Source: Deltaproteobacteria bacterium (GTDB lineage Bacteria > Desulfobacterota > Desulfobulbia > Desulfobulbales > Desulfobulbaceae). Taken from it: a DNA stretch of 33,003 nucleotides. Location: assembly GCA_013151365.1 (NCBI GenBank), contig JAADIK010000065.1, positions 1-33,003 on the forward strand, given 5' to 3'. The notes under the pieces were generated by a model. That model was not told where the DNA came from. It ran no database searches and worked only from the letters and a program-made list of their open reading frames with translations. The position numbers and the translations under genes are program-made. Positions 30,187-33,003 of the stretch are shown here, piece by piece. How positions within the stretch are numbered: position 1 is the first letter of the stretch; each line of letters starts with the position of its first letter.

Positions 30187-31223
30187 GGAAAGAAAGGAGT
30201 CCCGGTCAGCCCCGCGGCCTCGTCCAGGTCGTTCATCAGGTTCATGTTCTGGACCGCCTGGCCGGCGGCGCCCTTGGCGATATTGTCAATAGCGGTTATG
30301 ACGATAATCCGGCCGGTGCGCCGGTCGACCTTGAAGCCGATGTCACAGTAGTTGCTGCCGCGCACGTATTGGGTAGCGGGCAAGGTCCCGGCCGGGCAGA
30401 CCCGGACAAATTGTTCGTCCCGGTAGGTGTCGTCAAACAGCTTCTGCAGCTCTGTTTCACTGACATCGTGGTCCAGGCGGGCATACATCGTGCTAAGGAT
30501 GCCCCGGGAAACGGGTAACAGGTGCGGAGTAAAGGTTATGGTCACCGGCTCGGCGGCAAGCAGGCTCAGTTCCTGCTCCATTTCGGGAATATGCCGGTGG
30601 GTGCCGCCAACCTTATAGGCCCGGAAGCCGTCGGCCACCTCGCAGTACAGCGAGGCGACGTTCGCGGACCGGCCGGCGCCCGTGGTCCCCGATTTGGCAT
30701 CGATGATAATGGTCGCCGGCTCGATCAGGCGCTCCCGCAGCAGCGGGGCGAGACCAAGGGCGACCGAGGTGGGGTAACAGCCGGGGTTGGCCACCAGCCG
30801 GGCATTTTTGATCTGCTGCCGGTACAGTTCGGGCAGTCCGTACACGGCCTCTTTTATCAGTTCGCTGCTCGAGTGTTTCTGGTACCACTGTTCATAAACC
30901 GCTAGGTCGCGAATCCGGAAATCGGCGCTCAGGTCGACAACCTTTCTGCCTGCGGCCAGCAGCGGGGGGACGATATCCATGGCGGTTTTGTGGGGCACCG
31001 CGGTGAAAAAGAAATCGGCCTGCCGGACAAGTTCCTCGGGAGAGGGATTGACGCAGACCGTGTCCACGCGGCCCCTGAGACTTGGAAAGATCCGGGACAG
31101 GGGCTGGCCGGCATGTTGCCTGGAGGTGACGACCGTGATTTCAGCCCGGGGATGGCCGGCCAGAATCCTGGCCAGTTCGACCCCGGTGTAGCCGGAAGCT
31201 CCGACGATTCCTATTCGCAGCAT
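30183..31223 (-). CDS. argC: N-acetyl-gamma-glutamyl-phosphate reductase
   Basis: [52 protein letters not shown]; 4-nt overlap with truA. Confidence 0.97.
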   Translation of the reverse strand: MLRIGIVGASGYTGVELARILAGHPRAEITVVTSRQHAGQPLSRIFPSLRGRVDTVCVNPSPEELVRQADFFFTAVPHKTAMDIVPPLLAAGRKVVDLSADFRIRDLAVYEQWYQKHSSSELIKEAVYGLPELYRQQIKNARLVANPGCYPTSVALGLAPLLRERLIEPATIIIDAKSGTTGAGRSANVASLYCEVADGFRAYKVGGTHRHIPEMEQELSLLAAEPVTITFTPHLLPVSRGILSTMYARLDHDVSETELQKLFDDTYRDEQFVRVCPAGTLPATQYVRGSNYCDIGFKVDRRTGRIIVITAIDNIAKGAAGQAVQNMNLMNDLDEAAGLTGTPFFP

Positions 31224-31294
31224 TGCTTGTCCACCTTGCTTGGTTTGTTGTCTTTTACACCTGTATCCGCAGGTTTGTCACGGATGCGCGATAA

Positions 31295-31341
31295 TAAAAA
31301 ATTAAAAAAAAAGGGAATAACGAAGCAATTCGTTATTCCCT
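31295..31341 (-). terminator. Rho-independent terminator after rplM-rpsI
   Basis: AGGGAATAACGAA-GCAA-TTCGTTATTCCCT 13-bp perfect stem (31312-31341), followed on the - strand by TTTTTTTTTAATTTTTT. Confidence 0.92.
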
Positions 31342-31404
31342 TGACTTACCGGAAAGGTAAATGAAATCCAAAAAATATAAACGTAAAAAGCTCCGCCCGC
31401 AATC

Positions 31405-31797
31405 TTAACGCTTGGAGAACTGGAAGCGGGCACGGGCACCGCGCTGGCCGTATTTTTTCCGTTCCTTGCAGCGCGGATCGCGAGTCAAAAGACCCGCCCT
31501 TTTCAGGGGAATGCGCATCTCCGAGTTCATATCCTGCAGGGCCTTGGATATGCCGTGCACCAGGGCGTCGACCTGGGCGGACTTACCGCCGCCCTTGATC
31601 GTGGCGACGACATTGTATTTATCCGTGGTCTCGGTAACGGCAAAAGGCCGGGCAACTTTCGGTTCACAGAATATTTCACCGAAGTAGTCGCCTAATGACT
31701 GTTTGTTAACGGCTATCTCTCCATTGCCCTGGGTAATCCAGACCCGGGCAACGGCCGTTTTCCGTTTGCCGGTAGCGTAAAATCGTTCCTGCGCCAT
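31405..31797 (-). CDS. rpsI: 30S ribosomal protein S9 (uS9)
   Basis: YATGKRKTAVARVWI...GLLTRDPRCKERKKYGQRGARARFQFSKR. Confidence 0.98.
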   Translation of the reverse strand: MAQERFYATGKRKTAVARVWITQGNGEIAVNKQSLGDYFGEIFCEPKVARPFAVTETTDKYNVVATIKGGGKSAQVDALVHGISKALQDMNSEMRIPLKRAGLLTRDPRCKERKKYGQRGARARFQFSKR

Positions 31798-31814
31798 AAC
31801 TGTGCTCCGTTAAA

Positions 31815-32243
31815 TCATATATCCAGATTTTCAGGCTGTTGCGCCTGATGGGGATGATCGCTTCCTGTATAAATTTTCAGCTTCTTGAGCTGTTGCCGGC
31901 CAAGCTTGTTTTTCGGCAGCATGCCTTGAACGGCCTTGCGAATCAGCTCTTCAGGCTTTTTCTCGCGAATCTCCCTGGCGGTCTGCATGCTGATGCCGCC
32001 CGGGTAGCCGCTGTGGTGGTAATATTTTTTGTCGTCCCACTTTTTCCCGGTGAGATGGACCTTCCCGGCATTGATGACGACAATAAAATCGCCGTTATCC
32101 TGGAAATTGCAAAAGGTCGGCTTATGCTTGCCGCGCAACCGGCGGGCAATTTCCGAGGCGACACGGCCCAGAACCTTGCTGTCGGCATCCACAACATACC
32201 ATTTGCGATTTATTTCCTTTACCGGCGTATAATAGGTTTTCAT
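31815..32243 (-). CDS. rplM: 50S ribosomal protein L13 (uL13)
   Basis: [83 protein letters not shown]. The longer ORF to 32456 reads through the tRNA and is not the real start. Confidence 0.97.
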   Translation of the reverse strand: MKTYYTPVKEINRKWYVVDADSKVLGRVASEIARRLRGKHKPTFCNFQDNGDFIVVINAGKVHLTGKKWDDKKYYHHSGYPGGISMQTAREIREKKPEELIRKAVQGMLPKNKLGRQQLKKLKIYTGSDHPHQAQQPENLDI

Positions 32244-32274
32244 CGGCTGCGCCTCTAATTCTCCCAAAAAACAA

Positions 32275-32310
32275 AATAACAAAAAAAGGTTCGAATGAGG
32301 TTCGAACCTG
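32275..32310 (-). terminator. Rho-independent terminator immediately downstream of tRNA-Gly
   Basis: - strand AGGTTCGAA-CCTCA-TTCGAACCT followed by TTTTTTT. Confidence 0.85.
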
Positions 32311-32320
32311 ATAAAATCAA

Positions 32321-32395
<75 letters not shown>

Positions 32396-32426
32396 CTGAT
32401 CGTTTTCCGTACGTAGACAGCCTTAA

Positions 32427-32456
32427 AGTATAACAAGATTTTTGAATGAGTGTCAA
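32427..32456 (-). promoter_or_regulatory. Sigma70-like promoter for tRNA-Gly
   Basis: - strand TTGACA - 18 nt - TATACT, ~30 nt upstream of the tRNA 5' end. Confidence 0.8.
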
Positions 32457-32582
32457 TAAAAAATTTCATCCGTAATCGGTGCCGGCCGTAACCGGTACCG
32501 GCGCGTCCGGCAGAAAGAAAGGGTGGTCATGTGGAAGAAAAGTTGCCAATGTCAGCGAAGAAGAATATATAATAAGTATATT

Positions 32583-32763
32583 CCAGGGCGGGCGATGCCC
32601 ACAACCCAAATCAACTTCCAGCGTATCTATTTCCAGACTGCTAGGCTGTAGGCTGTTAGGGTAGGGCTAATAGCCTACAGCCTAAGCAACCTGCTGATTT
32701 GCATAAATAAAACATGATCAATTTTCTTGTTTTTTTATGACAGGAATTCAGGATTAAGGCACT
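32583..32763 (-). repeat. Long dispersed repeat, copy B (inverted relative to copy A)
   Basis: Reverse complement matches 25012-25196, including TCCTGAATTCCTGTCATAAAAAAACAAGAAAATTGATCATGTTTTAT and GATACGCTGGAAGTTGATTTGGG. Confidence 0.9.
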
Positions 32764-32821
32764 AATTTTTTCAGTGGCAAAGGCCCCGGTCGGGGGCGCC
32801 GGGTCAGACAAGGAGTGAACA

Positions 32822-33003
32822 GTGGCCGATAATTTACAGCGAATTGGTGAGATAGAACGTAAAACCAGGGAAACGAACATCCGGCTCCGCCTGGACCTCG
32901 ATGGCAACGGCACGGTCGAAATCGAGACCGGAGTCGGCTTTATGGACCACATGCTGACGCTTTTCGCGGTGCACGGCTTTTTCGATCTGCAGGTTTCGGC
33001 GCA
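32822..33003 (+). CDS. hisB: Imidazoleglycerol-phosphate dehydratase (5' portion, truncated by window edge)
   Basis: GTG start with upstream [53 protein letters not shown]. Confidence 0.95.
   Translation, partial: MADNLQRIGEIERKTRETNIRLRLDLDGNGTVEIETGVGFMDHMLTLFAVHGFFDLQVSA

Overview
Bacterial chromosomal window, GC-rich, with a gene content and style suggesting Desulfobacterota/Deltaproteobacteria (taxon is inference). Most of it is ordinary core-genome content: partial tlyA; a tolQ-tolR-tolA-tolB-cpoB cluster (- strand, no pal at its usual place); a thioredoxin-reductase-like flavoprotein; a P-type ATPase; a long + strand run of ketol-acid reductoisomerase, homocysteine methyltransferase/MTHFR fusion, metK, ahcY, small lipoprotein, 3D-domain protein and trmFO; a three-gene two-component cluster; a VKOR-thioredoxin fusion; a Twinkle/gp4-like Toprim-helicase; a cNMP-binding/PilZ-like protein; maf, truA, argC, rpsI, rplM; tRNA-Gly(GCC); and partial hisB. 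I found no CRISPR array, transposase, phage module or recognisable defence island. The most notable signals are: (1) a dispersed hairpin repeat family with three ~75-bp copies and one ~33-bp core copy, one of which supplies the stop codon of a response regulator; (2) a ~185-bp repeat present twice in inverted orientation around 25.0 and 32.6 kb, bracketing ~7.4 kb; (3) a KARI that looks strikingly like plant chloroplast KARI, placed at the head of a SAM-cycle gene run; (4) a Toprim-helicase whose Toprim DxD looks degenerate; (5) a TrxR-like enzyme lacking both NADPH-binding signatures; (6) a putative dual cyclic-nucleotide/c-di-GMP-type protein with degenerate ligand motifs in both domains. 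I see no single convincing new multi-gene system. Family assignments come from motif recognition, not database searches.
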